Positions 10,052 to 20,707 of a DNA stretch of 64,000 nucleotides are shown here, in pieces. Source of the stretch: Clarireedia homoeocarpa. Taxonomy: Eukaryota > Ascomycota > Leotiomycetes > Helotiales > Rutstroemiaceae. Position 1 is the stretch's first letter. Each line of letters begins with the position of its first letter. The notes beneath the pieces were generated by a model. That model saw nothing but the letters and a program-made list of their open reading frames with translations. It was not told where the DNA came from and made no database searches. The position numbers were made by a program, and so were the translations under genes. Location: positions 806,001 through 870,000 of the forward strand of contig LNKV01000033.1 of NCBI GenBank assembly GCA_001465935.1, written 5' to 3'.

Positions 10052-11977
10052 CTACCCCGTACATCTCTCCCACGGCTCCCTCCACTCCAGCCCACACATC
10101 TCAAAAACCTTCATCTCCTTCTCTTTCAACTTCCCCTCCCCCCAGCCCACCACCTCGCGCTCCAAATCCAACCACTGCCCATCCCTCCGATCCCTCATCC
10201 CACTACTATCAAACTTCCAATCCTTCACCTTCCTCACATACCTCCTCAAATCCCTCTGAAACGTCGTTCCCCCAGACCATCCCAGAATCCCACACCCAGC
10301 CGTCTTCCACGGCGTGATAATGATATCCACTCTACGATGCGTATTCGGATTCTTCTCGTGTTTCGAACAACCATACCGTATATCCCGCCACACCACCAGC
10401 GCTTTGTCCATCGTGTCGAAGCCCGACCCCGACGGCCGCGGCGATTTATACGCCACGGGCGCTTGTCCGCGTGCCGAGTTTGCGAGGGAGTGCTGCAGCA
10501 CGTGCGTGACCCAGCCGAGCTCTCCCAGCCGGTCCGTGATCCGCGGGACGAAGTTCAGCGTGGCGTCCGCGTCGGGATGCGTAAGCATGATATCGACGTC
10601 TCCGCTAAACGGCTTCCCGCGTCGATGACCACCCACGATAACCATCTGGTAGCCGGGGATGATCTCGTTCGCTTCCTTCAAGACCGTGGCGCCGATTTCT
10701 TCGACTTCGGCGGCGGGGATGGGCTCGAGGAATTCGTCGTAGTATTTTACTCCGATTTGCTGCACGCGGGTGAGGCGGTCCCAGCCGTACTCGATGATGT
10801 CGTCGCGGTCGCGCCAGCCGCGGTTGTAGAAGTCTCGTGCGGTGTGGTCGCCCACGCCCCAGATGTTGTAGAAGTCGAGGAGGACTTTCATGCGGGAGTC
10901 GCTTTCGATGTCGGTGACTTCATCGAGGGTGCCGGTTTGTTGGTATTGGTGGAATAGGGAAGCGGTTTTTTGGTCGCAGCCAGGGAGGCGCAGGACTTCG
11001 GTTGGGGAGGTGAGTTTATAGGGGTAGGCGGCGAGACTAGCGATCAAGGTGGAGTAGGCGCGCACGCCGATGGAGTCGCCGTTGAGTTGGCGGGCGGTTT
11101 TGATCTTCTTAAGAAGGTTGATGAAGTCATCGTTTGGTGAGTACAGAGGAGTCGGTCGTTCGCAGGAGTAGAGTTTCTTTGAGTAGTCTGGTAGAGGGGG
11201 GGATTTCTCTGGATCATCATGCTCGGACGTTGTCTGGTGCAGTAAATGCGTTGGTCGTGTGACGCTCTGGGTAGGTTTGTGATATCGAGCATTGCCGTGT
11301 TTCATGTAACTCGTGGATGGCGAGCTCCCTGCGTCAGCCACTGCTCTTGCGAGGATATCTGAACCGCGCGATGGAGGTGATGTATTGGTAGATATGAGAT
11401 CTTGTGCAGGTTCCTGGACTGGTCGTCCTTCGTATACTAGATACCCCTCCATTGGTAATAGCTTTCCAGATCTGACAGAATCATAGTACCAATCCACTTT
11501 CAAGACTTTGAAAGTTCTGATCTTTTCCAAATCTTTCTTGGCTTGGGTCAGAGTACTAGGCTCCTTTAATGACTTCAGCTTTTTCCTCGCTGGGCCTCCA
11601 TCTTCGCTCTCTGTCTCAGAAGCCGTTTCATCCTCTGTACTGCTGAAATCGACATTTATAACTTCCTTCCCATTTGAGATTTCTGTTTTTGCTCTCTCTC
11701 TATCCCTGGTTTTCCTCTTCTTGCCAGGCACCGCTTGCGCCCCACTTTCTCCCTCCTTTTCTAGCGACTCGACATCGATTGTTGTCATTTTCAATCTTCT
11801 TAATTCCATTGCCACTCTTGGTTTCTTTCCAATCTTTCCCACTGCGATCTCAGCTTCATGGATATTGTATCTCAAGGCGCCAATCTTCTCCAGTTCTTCT
11901 TCCAGTGCATGTCTTTCTTTGTTGTCAAAGAGAAATTCAAGGACATACATTGGAGGAAAGGGCAGATTGGAGGCCAT
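10052..11977 (-). CDS. POL4: DNA polymerase family X (Pol4 / beta-lambda-mu type)
   Basis: A single-exon gene of 641 aa. The frame is open for three more codons upstream, but the first ATG is at 11977 (MASNLPFPP). The N-terminal 150 residues contain a BRCT-like region (FLFDNK...KVDWYYDSVRSGKLLP) with a basic linker. The polymerase part follows: an 8-kDa-like domain with a helix-hairpin-helix (LPGCDQKTASLF, then IWGVGDHTARDFY), the nucleotidyltransferase motif GDVDIM (Asp460, Asp462), the third carboxylate in RRVDIIITPW (Asp551), and the C-terminal GWSGGTTFQRDLRRY thumb motif. All three metal-binding aspartates are present, so it should be active. Yeast Pol4 fills gaps in non-homologous end joining; that role is inferred. 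Many related proteins are 550-700 aa, so the length is normal. The C-terminus ends soon after EWREPWERCTG. Confidence 0.93.
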   Translation of the reverse strand: MASNLPFPPMYVLEFLFDNKERHALEEELEKIGALRYNIHEAEIAVGKIGKKPRVAMELRRLKMTTIDVESLEKEGESGAQAVPGKKRKTRDRERAKTEISNGKEVINVDFSSTEDETASETESEDGGPARKKLKSLKEPSTLTQAKKDLEKIRTFKVLKVDWYYDSVRSGKLLPMEGYLVYEGRPVQEPAQDLISTNTSPPSRGSDILARAVADAGSSPSTSYMKHGNARYHKPTQSVTRPTHLLHQTTSEHDDPEKSPPLPDYSKKLYSCERPTPLYSPNDDFINLLKKIKTARQLNGDSIGVRAYSTLIASLAAYPYKLTSPTEVLRLPGCDQKTASLFHQYQQTGTLDEVTDIESDSRMKVLLDFYNIWGVGDHTARDFYNRGWRDRDDIIEYGWDRLTRVQQIGVKYYDEFLEPIPAAEVEEIGATVLKEANEIIPGYQMVIVGGHRRGKPFSGDVDIMLTHPDADATLNFVPRITDRLGELGWVTHVLQHSLANSARGQAPVAYKSPRPSGSGFDTMDKALVVWRDIRYGCSKHEKNPNTHRRVDIIITPWKTAGCGILGWSGGTTFQRDLRRYVRKVKDWKFDSSGMRDRRDGQWLDLEREVVGWGEGKLKEKEMKVFEMCGLEWREPWERCTG

Positions 11978-12495
11978 CTTGAACAAGAACTGTCTTGGTA
12001 GTAGATACTGTATAGGTTATAAGCTAATAAGTTTTATCTCTAGCGCTCGTAGACATGAAGGTATTTGCCTAAATACTATGGCACGCAACTCCATTCAATC
12101 CCACAGCCGTACAAGATATGGTGGGCATGATTTCACATAGTACAGTGAGAAACTATGCGTATACATGTTCGTCTATGGTAGATATGTTGGAGGCAGGTTA
12201 GATGACGATACTAAACTGCTGGTTGAAAGAATGATGTCCGAAGTGGCTCCAAGTCCAGGGTTTAATCTTTATGACGATATGGGCCGGTGTTTTTAGGCTC
12301 AGATTTCCATAAGCCACCTCAAAGACAAAGACGAGTGTTACAGGGGGACGAAAGTGAACATCATAAAAGCACAGAGTCATTCTGCTGGAATGTTTTATTA
12401 GGATCGTTATTATTAGGATTGTTATTACAAGATAAGTTATTGGGCATTATGTGAAAATTTGTTCAAAACCAAAAAGAATCGGTCGTCAAGATCTC
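11978..12495. other. Intergenic region between polymerase X and SRP receptor beta genes
   Basis: Upstream of the polymerase X gene (-) and downstream of the SRP receptor beta gene (-). The sequence is A+T-rich with a GATCGTTATTATTAGGATTGTTATTA-like near-repeat around 12400-12425. No coding region is convincing. Confidence 0.5.
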
Positions 12496-13450
12496 CTATA
12501 ATCTGGCTGCTACCCACCTCCACCAGGATTCCGTAGATGCTCCATCAGCACCGAGGACATTTCCACCAGCTACTTCAACGGAAATGTTAAATTCTTCCAT
12601 CTGCGTGAATTTGAAATCTTCAGATCCCATCTCACCAAGCCAATCGTCCTTTTCTTCATCTTGTTCATCTCCCAGTCCGACCCCAGAGTCAAGCAGGCCC
12701 TTTGACCTCGACACTCTGACCTTTGTAATCTCGCGCTCAAGACTGCTCTTGACTAGTGCAGCTGGAAGCGCAGTAAAGAGATCCATTTTGTTGGCTGCAA
12801 TAAGAATTGGTAATTCTTTGGGTGCTTTTGAAGATTTTCCTTCGCCCATAAGCTTTTGCATCACAAGCAGTAAATCGTGAAGGTAATCCGCTGCTTCCCT
12901 AAGGCCCTCTTCCCCAGCTCCCAGTGTGGTCGCATCGACTAGATATATGACACCGCGTAGATTTGATGTATTTGTAACATTTTGGAATGCATGATGCCTT
13001 AGTTTTCCATGGCCGGGTGTATCGACAAGGAGAAATTTCTTGTGAACCTGGTTTGTCGGATCGTTGACTGAGCGATACTTGTTAGAAGCAGCGACTGTGT
13101 CAACCGGTAGAGAACATTCGGCAGTCAAAGGGGCCTGCGAGGTATGTGTCGTGGCGGGTTTGTTCTCGCGTTCGAACTATGAGCGCTCATTAGTGCTTGA
13201 AAATGTGTACTCGATCTCTGCAGAGATCTGTTCTTTTCATTGGTTGTTTGCTTACCAGAGTAAGAAGCGCCGTCTTTCCTGAACCACTTGGGCCAATCAA
13301 TAGAATAGAAGGAAGCGTTGTCAGACCACTAGCACGGAACACTACAGTGTGAAGGAAGATAGGTATTGAAAGGGCAAGTAGGATGGCAATAGCTAGACCC
13401 AAGGGCGAGGGGTCCATGATAAGCTGCACCCATTCTTTGATTGACGACAT
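12496..13450 (-). CDS. SRP102: Signal recognition particle receptor subunit beta
   Basis: Two exons on the minus strand, 13450..13256 and 13176..12496, joined by a GTAAGC...AG phase-0 intron, give 291 aa. An N-terminal membrane anchor (residues about 16-37) precedes a small GTPase domain. The P-loop is GPSGSGKT (53-60), the G3 motif is DTPGHGK and the G4 motif is NKMD, with C-terminal FNISVEVAGG and a Trp-rich end (STESWWRWVAARL). These are the features of the SRP receptor beta subunit. It anchors the alpha subunit at the ER and helps transfer ribosome-nascent chains to the Sec61 channel. An acidic insert (GDEQDEEKDDW) between G4 and the C-terminus is common in filamentous fungi. The gene is divergent from Akr1 across about 680 bp. 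Confidence 0.94.
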
Positions 13451-14127
13451 GAGCGCGGAGAAATGAAGGGACGGGATGCCCTATTGTCGACTGTGAACCC
13501 GAAAGCACTTGAAGATCCCAAGACTAGGGAACACGAAGAAAGTTGAGAGGCCGACGATGGTCCGATATACAAGTATGCAAGCCAAGTATTCGCTACAAGG
13601 CTCTGAGAGACGAATTTTGTGTGGCTAAGTTACTTGCATCATTAGAGGCTCCACACGCTGAGCTGTGCGAAGCTGCGTTCAGCTGCCTCCTGCCCACGCT
13701 CCGCTGCCTTGTCGAAACTACAAACTACTCACGCTCTCACGTTACCATGGAAAGAGCCACGAACGTTCACCAATTAGATCCCTGTCACCGCCTCTGTAAG
13801 GAGAAAAGTCAAACGATTTAGAGTTACTCGTATTATTTTAGAAACTCAGCCTCGCAGCAGATAGAGGACGAGGGTCCCGTAAGGTTACGTTAATAATAAT
13901 AAGCAGTTTCCAAATTCGAAGCCACAGACACACAACTCATCAGCTTTTGAGAATCCTTTACAACGCTCCCTCTCCTTTCTTCGTTTTTACTGTGGATATT
14001 GGCATTTGCCATCACTATGTTCATGTTGTTTAAAGACTTATGATTGACGATTGAAGTTGAAGGCCCTCACGAAGCGTTGAAGACTTTAAATCTACTACAG
14101 TTCTTCGACCCGCCCAAAATTTAGAGC
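13451..14127. promoter_or_regulatory. Divergent promoter region, SRP receptor beta / Akr1
   Basis: The two genes start head to head about 680 bp apart. A pyrimidine-rich run (CGCTCCCTCTCCTTTCTTCG) lies at about 13963-13982, upstream of the Akr1 start. No TATA box stands out and no ORF in the interval has a recognisable product. The interval must hold both promoters, but individual elements cannot be assigned. Confidence 0.5.
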
Positions 14128-16629
14128 ATGGCACCAGGAGATACAACTTCGACCTCGGCGACTGAATCCACGCAGAAGAATAGCCTGGTAATGCCAACTG
14201 GCAAGTCGAAAGCTGTTGCACCGACACTGAGCGACAAAAACACCGTAGAACTCGGCGACATGACCGGATCGGATCAGCCTCCAGTGAAGAATGTGGATGT
14301 AATGCAACTGGCGCGACTGGGAGATGTCCCAGCGATGGAGAAGCTTTTCAAAGAGGGCGTATACGATGCTAGTTATTGCGATGCAGAGGGGATTACGCCT
14401 TTACATGTTCGACCCCAACATTTTGCCACCAAGATCCATGATAGCTAATAAATCAAATAGTGGGCTGCTATAAACAACCAATATGCGATGTGCCAGTTCC
14501 TATTGAATGCCGGCGCAGATGTGAACAAGAAAGGAGGAGAATCGGTGGCTACACCCGCAATGTGGGCAGCGCAGAGATGCCATTACTATACCGTTAACTT
14601 ACTACTGAACCACGGCGCAGACCCGCTCTTGACTGATGTTCAAGGCTATAATATCCTGCATCTGGCTTTATTCGAAGGAAACGTCTTTCAACTCGTCCTG
14701 TTACTGCATCAGAGCATTTCCGTCGATGTGACCGATACTCAAGGCCACACATGCTTGATGTGGGCTGCGTACAAAGGATACCCGAATTGTGTTGATTTAT
14801 TTCTAAGATGGGGCGCGGATGTGCATGCTGCAGATGAGACTGGATTCACGGCACTGCATTGGGCGCTTGTGAAAGGCAATCAAGGGTGCATACAGAAGTT
14901 GATCGAGTATGGCGCCGACAGATTTGCTGAAACGCAAACTGGCAAAACACCAGCTGTCACTGCCGAAGAGATGAAGACCGAGATGATATGGCATAAAGCA
15001 TTGACGGAATGCGGTTATGAGGAGGATGCCATGCCACGCGTCATCAATTTTCCATTCTCTTCATACCTGTTGAAGGATAAGCGCAGCTTTATGAACAAAT
15101 TCTTCTTTTTGTGGCCATTCTTGATTATCTGGGTCATGATCACGATCAGCAGTTACATGGTTGTTTTTGCTGGTGTTCCTATTGCTCTGTTCGCGGGGTA
15201 CTCCTTGCAATGGCTTGCACAGCAGGTATTGGAGTATGCGCCATCGGATATGAGGCATTTGCACAAGACGGTATGTTCGACCATATCCTCAGCACTACCC
15301 ATATTCCAGAAGCTAATTTATATGTTTTTAGCCCTGGCTTGCTGGAATTTTCGCAGGCACCCTATTCTGGGCTGGACTCAGATGGTTGACGCACATTTTA
15401 CCAGGTTTGTTAACCAGAAGCACTTGTTGCGCCTTGCTAACCACTTCTAGGGACCTACACGACTTATCCAATCTCAAACCTTCTATTCCTCGCGTGTTAT
15501 ACTCTCTGTGGATACTTCTATGTCTGTGCTATGATTTATGAACCAGGTTACGTGCCGAAACTTGGCGGCCTGACACAGCAGAAGGCCGTGATTGACGAGC
15601 TTTTGAGTTTATGGAAATTTGATGATCAAAACTTCTGTACAACTTGTATGGTGCGCCAGCCTTTGAGAAGCAAGCACTGCAGGAGATGTAACCGTTGTGT
15701 GGCCAAGCATGACCAGTAAGTAGCGCTTCGCACCTCACACTTGCGACCTCGTTAACCTAATACGAACAGCCATTGCCCTTGGATTAACAACTGCGTTGGC
15801 GTTAACAACCATAGACACTTTTTCCTGTATTTGGTAACCTTGGAGCTCGGAATAATTTTCCTTGTACGATTAACCATCGGATGTAAGTACCAATGCATAC
15901 TTTACCGGACCAATCTCTGATCTTCACCTAGATTTCGAGGGCTTCGCTGGAAAAGGAGAGACCGAGTGCAACATTCTTTCGCCAGCACTATGCGGAATCG
16001 TAAATCAAGACCCATTTACACTAGTTCTGGTCCTCTGGGCCGTAATGCAACTGACCTGGGTTACTATGCTCATGTTTGTACAACTCATCCAAATCTCACG
16101 AGCAATGACAACATGGGAGAACATGCGCGGAAACCAGACCGGAGGCAAAGCATCTCAAGCCATAACTTCCGCACTCACAACCGGTGCTACCACTCGCGCC
16201 GGCTCCCAGCTCGGCAACGATGGTCTCGGACCAGATCCCGCCTTACCACCCACCCACGCCCACGACGGCCATGGGCACCACCACCACGGCGCCAGAGAAG
16301 GCTGTTTCGCACAATGGAAAAAACTCCTCGGTGTCGACACCTTTGTGGAAACGGCATTCCACGGCTATGAAGGAAACAAGAACCGCTCGAGAAGACACCA
16401 AAACCCCTTCTCCCGCGGATGCGTGGCTAACTGTAAAGATTTCTGGTGCGATCCGGCGCCCGTATTTGGCAGGAGAGAAAACGGGTCGGCAATGCTAGGT
16501 GGTCAGCCGGTTAATTATACGAAAATGTATGAGACACCGTCGAGGATGGAAATGAGGAGGAGTGCTGGAGGTGCTGGTGGCGACCAGGGAGGTGCGTATC
16601 AGAGTGTAGCGGCGGATGAGGCGGTTTAG
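14128..16629 (+). CDS. AKR1: Palmitoyltransferase Akr1 (ankyrin repeats + DHHC domain)
   Basis: Six exons, 14128..14406, 14461..15270, 15332..15404, 15451..15715, 15770..15882 and 15932..16629, give 2238 nt (745 aa). About six ankyrin repeats (residues about 60-260, e.g. GITPLHWAAINN, GFTALHWALVKGN) are followed by several membrane helices. The DHHC cysteine-rich domain reads NFCTTCMVRQPLRSKHCRRCNRCVAKHDH then HCPWINNCVGVNN. The catalytic DHHC tetrad (Asp475-Cys478) is intact, although intron 4 falls inside the first His codon. A C-terminal His/Gly-rich cytosolic tail follows. Akr1 attaches palmitate to cytosolic proteins such as casein kinase Yck2 in yeast and supports endocytosis. Intron 1 has a weak donor (GTTCGA), but only this splice keeps the ankyrin repeat. 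Length matches fungal orthologues. Confidence 0.94.
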
Positions 16630-18364
16630 GTAGATAGATTATGATTTACGACATGATTATTTTTATTCTTTTGTTTACTTCGGATGTCTGTTCTCCGCGT
16701 GTATTCTTGAGTGGTGTTCTGGTTAACGCAAAGGGGCGGCAAAACTTGGCGTTCGTCTGCTAGAGCAGCCCTTGAAATACCTTCTTCCGCTTCCCTTGCC
16801 ACCTCTGCTGTCCCGATGTGGCTTAAATATCACTTTGCTGCTCTATTATAAAGAGGTGTGAAGCACGGGAAGAAAGCGGCCCAGAATCTATCAGCATGCC
16901 CGTCTTTTCAGTAGATAGAGATATTGCATTCTTCATCCCATCATAGAGAGAGAATGCTATTCACTGGGATGGGAGCAAGGACACGATCTCCCCTGGAAGT
17001 GAACAGACCAGCAGTCTATCGTTTATCCGTGTTCACTGATAGTGGAGAGAACCGAGCAAGCGGCACGGCTGTGTTATTCCGCAGAATAGTCACCGTTTAT
17101 CTAGTTTTACTAAATTAGTCTGGGACCTCTAAACGACGCTGCGAGCAGACCACAACGACCCACTGCACCAGCTAGAACTCCCTCCAGTACTTATGCGAAA
17201 AGGCGATGGTGTCGGGATGGAGTTGTCGTTGGATCTTCGAGGGAGAGGTAGTGTACAACGCCCTTCATTGCTACTAAACGTCACAAAACGAAAACGAGAG
17301 AAATTCGATTCAGGGGTAATGGTAAGTAAGAGATTTGTAACATCAGTCTCGGTATAAACATAGGGTTTTGCTAAACATCCGACGCTTTTTGCTATCCATC
17401 CAACGCCCTCTATCATATACCGGATATCGGAGGTGCACAACTTTACTATGTGACACTTATACAATTGGTCTTTACGCGTCGAATCTGATCTTACAACTAA
17501 CTATACGACTGGGTGTAGAAAGGATTAGTCTATATAATGACGTATATGAGGCTAGCACAGAAAGAGAACAGGTGTATTTAAGAGCTTTCGCAGATACAGT
17601 AGGAGGTCCTGGCAATCTTGAAGTATTCCTAGATATAGAGGCTTCAGAGCTAGCAGAGATCTCTCTATACGATGCGATAAGGATACTACTATTACGGACC
17701 TAGAAGAGTTCGATAATACTAAGGCAGATATATTGATTAAGAGACAGATCTTCAATAATATAGAGGTATAGTCAAAATTCTGACAGAGAAAAAGAAGCCC
17801 AATAGGAGTTCTGGGCTTCTTCTTGAGGTTAATTACGATTTTGCACTTCATTCTGGAATCGCGGTCAACTATCCTAATTGGACTTAATTTTTTGAAAAAT
17901 CATTGATCGTGACATACATCAAAATTGGATAGGTGTCATAGTAAAGTTGTGTACCTCCAATGTTCGGTGCAAAAATGTGGGGATCGGATAGATAGCAAAA
18001 AGCGTTGGATATTTAGCGGTTTCATTTACTTGAGCTATATATGTATATATGCATATGCACCCTACCGTATCGTACCGTCCACCGGTAATTAATATAAGAA
18101 GCGCCGGTCCAAGTCCTAATCAGATGCACGCTTGCCAATGTAAACGCATGGGATGAGGGATTTCAGAACCGACTGTTCCGGTTGTAGAAACCCAAGATTG
18201 GAGGAGATGGAGGAGAGACTGTGTTCGTCTCGATATGTCGGATCGGGTGTGCAGTTCAACCTATTCGTTATCTGTAGTTTGCCCGTAGGTAAGAAAAAGC
18301 CAGAATGGTAAAACGGTCATATAGGCGCCGAAGCACGTATGCCTGCTATCATACTTCTGGCTCA
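16630..18364. other. Convergent intergenic region holding a MITE-like element
   Basis: The 3' flanks of Akr1 (+) and of the Mpp6-like gene (-). Apart from the inverted-repeat element at 17370-18017, the open frames are short and lack motifs. I see no gene. Confidence 0.55.
17370..18017. mobile_element. MITE-like inverted-repeat element (copy 2, different family)
   Basis: Terminal inverted repeats of about 32 nt begin GCTAAACATCC on the left and GCTAAATATCC on the right (read as reverse complement), both continuing with ACGCTTTTTGCTATC. After a less conserved gap, a second matching block (GGAGGTGCACAACTTTACTA against GGAGGTACACAACTTTACTA) extends the arms to about 100 nt. The three mismatches within the outer 32 nt are all transitions. 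The 648-bp unit has no intact coding frame. Flanks share GGTTT, but a clean target-site duplication is not evident. A decayed non-autonomous DNA transposon is the simplest reading. Confidence 0.75.
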
Positions 18365-19289
18365 CTACCTCGTCCTCTGCGATTTCCTTGGTGGCCCGTC
18401 ATCGCCCTGATGTCTTCTCTTCTTCGGGCAATCCCTCTGTAGATGATTACCTCCACACCCATAACAAGTTTTGTTGTCCTGCCCCGACAAGGATGTTAAC
18501 CCGTTGAGCGAGACATGTTTCTTCTTTCTCTTCTTAGCCAACTCGAGCAGCTCTGCCTTCTCTGCCTTCTTCTTCGCTTTCCGTTCTTCTTTCGCCCGCT
18601 TTGCAGCTTCCTGTCGACTGGCTTTTATTAATTCGTTCGCGCCAGTTGGATCATCATCAGCTTCAGCATCGGAATTATCGTGTGATTCTTCGTTGTCGCT
18701 TTCTTCCGAAGATGACGATGAATCTTCCTGGTTTGGATTCTGCTGTTTCTATTCGGAAAAATTAACATGTGATCCTTCAGAAGATCAACCAAAATCCGCG
18801 GCGTACCTCTAAAATTCTATTAAACTTTCCAAAACTCCTCCTCCCGACCATGATAGGTCTGTCTTCTGCAGCCACATCATCATCGCCATCATGCGCCTTT
18901 ATCGGTGAAGGCTGATCCAGGTTCGCAAATCCAGCTTGAACAACCCGTAAAGTATTCGTTGGCTTATCCAGATGCTTCCTGTCCTCGAAACTTAATACCC
19001 ATCGTGTGTCTCCAGCTTCTGCAGCTGCTCTATCCAATGCCGCTTGCTTCTTAGCTTCTTCTTCCTCTAGCGCCGCACGAATCGCCCGGTTATCGGCCAA
19101 AGTGTCAACGTTGAATTTTGTAGGTGTGGTATGCGCCGTCTTTTGTCGTTTTGGCGATGGTTCTTCTAATGTTGAGGTAGACGGGCTCGTAGGAGACGAA
19201 GCAGCAGCTCGCTGCATGAACTTCATCGTTAAAAGCCTGGAAGACATTGCCTTTGGCACACTGGTCGGTGATCCTGCGCTGGTCGACAT
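18365..19289 (-). CDS. Mpp6-like nuclear exosome cofactor with C-terminal zinc knuckle
   Basis: Two minus-strand exons, 19289..18807 and 18748..18365, joined at a GTACGC donor, give 288 aa. The N-terminus contains SSRLLTMKFMQRAAA (residues about 16-30), matching the L-x-x-M-K-F-M-Q-R motif of M-phase phosphoprotein 6. A second conserved block, GRRSFGKFNRILE, ends exon 1 (149-161). Mpp6 binds RNA and docks the Mtr4 helicase on the nuclear exosome. Exon 2 codes for an acidic Ser/Glu stretch, a Lys/Ala/Glu-rich helix and a CCHC-type knuckle, CYGCGGNHLQRDC (C-x2-C-x3-H-x4-C, one residue shorter than the usual spacing). The C-terminal tail is basic. The knuckle is not part of yeast or human Mpp6 as I know them. 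The gene is divergent from NDUFS6 with only 310 bp between starts. Confidence 0.82.
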
Positions 19290-19599
19290 ACTTGTAGATT
19301 GTTAAACAAGCTGGTGAGATGAAAGGAGGATGCCGATGTTGATTATCAAGCTGTAGGATACCCAACTCGATAAAATAGGATCGTTGGATGTAGATTGTTG
19401 ACCCTTCGCAATCTGCAGGGTGTCCAATGTACAACAGGTCGCACGGAGGTAAAAGAAAGTCAAAAAGTATCTAAGGCGGACCTTTTCCGAATCCAGTGAG
19501 AATTAAGCTTTCGGGAAATTACGTAAGCGGACCTCGAACGAAGGACGACTAGGTAAAACGACTTCGTTTGACGATTCGAGCAATTGGAACATCAGCAAA
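19290..19599. promoter_or_regulatory. Short bidirectional promoter, Mpp6-like / NDUFS6
   Basis: Only 310 bp separate two divergent start codons (19289 on minus, 19600 on plus). The interval must carry both promoters and both 5' untranslated regions. No TATA box stands out. A repeated ACGACTT/CGAACGAAGGACGAC-like stretch lies at 19531-19575. Shared control of an RNA-decay factor and a respiratory subunit is possible but unproven. Confidence 0.55.
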
Positions 19600-20369
19600 A
19601 TGCTGTCAGCCGTTAGAGCCAGGGCCGTATGGCAAATTTCTCGCAGAGCTCAATTCGCAGCCAGACGAACGTACGCGTTTTCCGCAAATGATCAACGGGA
19701 GATCAATGACCCCAACCTTCCGAAAGAGGTCCCAAATGTCTCAAAGACAAACGAGCTTCCCATGGAAACACCACACAGAGATGCATCACTGCAGGAGGAT
19801 TCGGCAACAGCAGAGAAGCTCAGAGTGATGCAGGCGCCAAACAGGGCGGAAACATGGTCTCGAAGTCAAAACCCTAGAAGTAGAGCTATGACGGGACCCA
19901 GGTTCGAGCAGACTATCATGGACGCTCAGGTACGATATTGAGGCCTTCATCCACTGAACCTCCTTATGTGTTGAAAGCTTGGGAGGGAAAATGTATCCCG
20001 ACCCACTGACTCTTCTCCAGCCAGCCCCGCAAGCAGCCATTGCCTTGATTCACAAGCAACCAGTTCGATGGACACACAACCGCATTGTTGAATGCGACGG
20101 AGGTGGAGGGCCGCTAGGACACCCAAGAATCTTCATCAACGTCGACAAGCCTCAGATCTGCGCATGCACTTACTGCGGACTTCCATTTGTGAGTTATAGT
20201 CTTCCCATTATACACTCATCTCTACTGACATCATAACTAGGCCAATGAGCACCACCGAGCTCATCTCGAATCTCTTCCAGACACTCCATATCCTCTAGAG
20301 GCACAAGGTCACTCTGCTGAGATTAACGAATCACAAAGAATTACTGATGAGCCTCTTGGTCAACGATAA
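19600..20369 (+). CDS. NDUFS6: NADH:ubiquinone oxidoreductase 13-kDa Fe-S protein 6 (NDUFS6), mitochondrial
   Basis: Three exons, 19600..19929, 20021..20188 and 20241..20369, give 208 aa. The N-terminus (MLSAVRARAVWQISRRAQFA) is Arg-rich and amphipathic, as expected for a mitochondrial presequence. The C-terminal half carries the zinc site of the NDUFS6 family: Cys135, His144, then Cys159-x2-Cys162 in CACTYCGLPF, with the conserved GHPRIFINVDKP segment between. NDUFS6 is an accessory subunit of the peripheral arm of complex I and is needed late in assembly. Both introns are phase 0 with strong donors (GTACGA, GTGAGT). The roughly 100-residue region between presequence and zinc domain is longer than in animals but usual in fungi. 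Confidence 0.94.
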
Positions 20370-20707
20370 GAGGCCAAGGTGGATAAAGCAGTGACTAGAG
20401 GAAGAGTGTATATAAATGCAATGCTAAGTTGCGGGGATGAAGCTTTTTGTGCACTTCCACACAGAAAAATGCCTTGTAGTGATAAGCTGGCCAATTCATC
20501 CAGCTAAGCCATTATGTCAATAATCAGTGAAGGTATTGGTGCCATGCTATAATGATGGAGAACTATATCGCATTGATGCCACGCAACATTGATTGATTGC
20601 AAGTAGCTGACACTGGCATGTTTCCCCAAGAATTATGCACCTCCCCCGCAGCATGCACCGAGCACCCAAAAGCCGATGCAATTTTACAACTATCTAAAAC
20701 TAAACCC
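20370..20707. other. Convergent 3' region
   Basis: Spacer between NDUFS6 (+) and the YjbQ-like gene (-). Nothing beyond ordinary 3' flanking sequence is visible. Confidence 0.5.

Noticed and set aside
9941..10957. A 338-codon plus-strand frame opposite the polymerase X gene
   Set aside because: It is antisense to a well-supported coding sequence, is Pro/Leu/His/Arg-rich as expected of an antisense frame, and has no recognisable domain.
13543..13821. ORF between SRP receptor beta and Akr1
   Set aside because: Short, no motif, and inside a divergent promoter.
17368..17703. A 111-codon frame inside the second MITE
   Set aside because: It begins at the terminal repeat itself and has no transposase motif.
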